A DNA stretch of 64,000 nt from Chryseobacterium gilvum (lineage in GTDB: Bacteria > Bacteroidota > Bacteroidia > Flavobacteriales > Weeksellaceae). Every line of letters starts with the position of its first letter. The first letter of the stretch is position 1. The stretch covers positions 124,001 through 188,000 of the forward strand of contig NZ_JAOTEN010000003.1 in assembly GCF_025628965.1 (NCBI RefSeq). The letters run 5' to 3'. Below the pieces are notes generated by a model, which saw only the letters and a program-made list of their open reading frames with translations, was not told the origin of the DNA and did no database searches. Shown here piece by piece: positions 63,529-64,000 of the stretch. The position numbers and the translations under genes are program-made.

Positions 63529-63603
63529 ATGAAGTTTAACGTTGTTCTTCTATTTTTCATTTTTCCCATTATTTTAAAATCTCAAACACGACATCAGGTT
63601 TAG
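63529..63603 (+). CDS. 24-residue signal-peptide-like remnant
   Basis: The frame MKFNVVLLFFIFPIILKSQTRHQV ends at a TAG. It looks like the signal peptide and first residues of an exported protein (cleavage near KSQ) that is otherwise gone. The position after the CPBP gene equals that of the GLPGLI gene in cassettes 1 and 2, but identity cannot be shown. It could also be a small peptide gene. Confidence 0.35.
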   Translation: MKFNVVLLFFIFPIILKSQTRHQV

Positions 63604-63635
63604 CAATGATAAAAGATAAATAACAATAAATTATT

Positions 63636-63669
63636 AAAACCCTCTCACAGCATTCTGTGAGAGGGTTTT
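63636..63669. terminator. Bidirectional terminator
   Basis: AAAACCCTCTCACAG and CTGTGAGAGGGTTTT form a 15-bp perfect stem with a four-base loop. It separates cassette 3 from hemL. Confidence 0.9.
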
Positions 63670-63673
63670 TATT

Positions 63674-64000
63674 TTAATTAAAATACTCAAATTTTCTTAC
63701 CGCTTCCAGCGTCATATCAATTTCTTTTTCTTTAATCGCATCGCTGATAAAATACGTTTCATATCCGCTCGGAGGAAGATAAATCCCATTGGTAAGCATC
63801 TGATGAAAGAAATTATTAAAGAGAGAATGATTGGCTTGCTGCGCCTCATCAAAATTAGAAACCCTATTAATATGGAAAAATACCGACATCATCGATCCTT
63901 TCCTGTTGATCTTATGCGCGATCCCTTTTTCATTTAAAATTTTCCCGATTTCAAAATCCAGTGTTTCTGTAGTTTTGCTCAGATTATTGAAGAAATTGTC
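63674..64000 (-). CDS. hemL: Glutamate-1-semialdehyde 2,1-aminomutase, C-terminal part
   Basis: The frame is open to the window edge on the minus strand, giving the last 108 residues. It contains the HemL C-terminal pattern SMMSVFFHINRVSNFDEAQ, NNFFHQMLTNGIYLPPSGYET and a final KFEYFN. HemL makes 5-aminolevulinate for tetrapyrrole synthesis. The PLP lysine lies outside the window, so the call rests on the C-terminus. Confidence 0.88.
   Translation of the reverse strand, partial: DNFFNNLSKTTETLDFEIGKILNEKGIAHKINRKGSMMSVFFHINRVSNFDEAQQANHSLFNNFFHQMLTNGIYLPPSGYETYFISDAIKEKEIDMTLEAVRKFEYFN

Overview
The window reads as chromosome of an AT-rich Bacteroidota, most likely a Flavobacteriia member close to Chryseobacterium. 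The support is the TAnnTTTG-type -7 promoter elements, start regions without strong Shine-Dalgarno sequences, a Bat aerotolerance operon, GLPGLI proteins, a type IX secretion (T9SS) sorting domain, DUF6263/DUF4834/YfhO/GreA-like genes of flavobacterial type, and a PhoR/PhoB pair of Bacteroidota type. Most genes are chromosomal housekeeping. There is no rRNA, CRISPR array, prophage or complete transposon.

Layout. 1-8.2 kb (minus): end of a membrane protein, MarC, then the operon moxR-DUF58-DUF4381-like-batA-batB-batC-batD. 8.4-17.2 kb (mostly plus): DinB, rlmB, a DUF6263 lipoprotein, DUF4834, YfhO, a frameshifted GIY-YIG nuclease gene bounded by inverted repeats, a glycosyltransferase, a lipoprotein (minus) and YpdA. 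17.2-18.8 kb: cassette 1 (GLPGLI, small secreted protein, divergent HTH regulator). 18.9-28.3 kb (minus): TonB receptor, MFS, glnS, an unknown two-gene unit, menC-fbp. 28.5-41.4 kb: aspartate kinase, an OlsF-like acyltransferase fusion, two tandem tRNA-Phe genes, a thioredoxin-fold protein, NamZ-like DUF1343, a FtsX-type permease, cysteine synthase, YcxB-like, cbpA-cbpM, a dicarboxylate symporter and a membrane protein. 41.6-50.6 kb: a 1260-residue repeat adhesin with T9SS signal, M1 peptidase, a small protein, serine hydrolase, thyA. 50.7-52.3 kb: cassette 2, degraded. 52.4-57.5 kb (minus): lipoprotein, GreA-like protein, GH13 amylase, IS1096-passenger-like protein, PhoR/PhoB-like pair. 57.7-61.4 kb (plus): TonB receptor and lipoprotein. 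61.5-63.6 kb: cassette 3. The end holds the hemL C-terminus.

The most interesting signal is a recurring three-part cassette seen three times. A small XRE/HTH regulator with an Asn/Gly-rich linker and a C-terminal coiled coil is transcribed divergently from a gene for a short exported or leader-bearing peptide. That gene is followed by a GLPGLI protein (twice) or a CPBP intramembrane protease (once). Cassette 2 has a nonsense codon in the regulator and a one-base deletion in the peptide gene; restoring the base gives a 62-residue Cys-containing peptide with a leader like those of Bacteroidota bacteriocin/RiPP precursors. Cassette 3 has an intact secreted protein with six cysteines in its last 28 residues. 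The divergent regions of cassettes 2 and 3 share the operator-like palindrome TCAAAATTGA at nearly the same distance from the peptide promoter. I infer a family of regulated peptide cassettes; its function is unknown.

A second notable item is the GIY-YIG gene framed by 37-bp inverted repeats, which looks like a small mobile unit.
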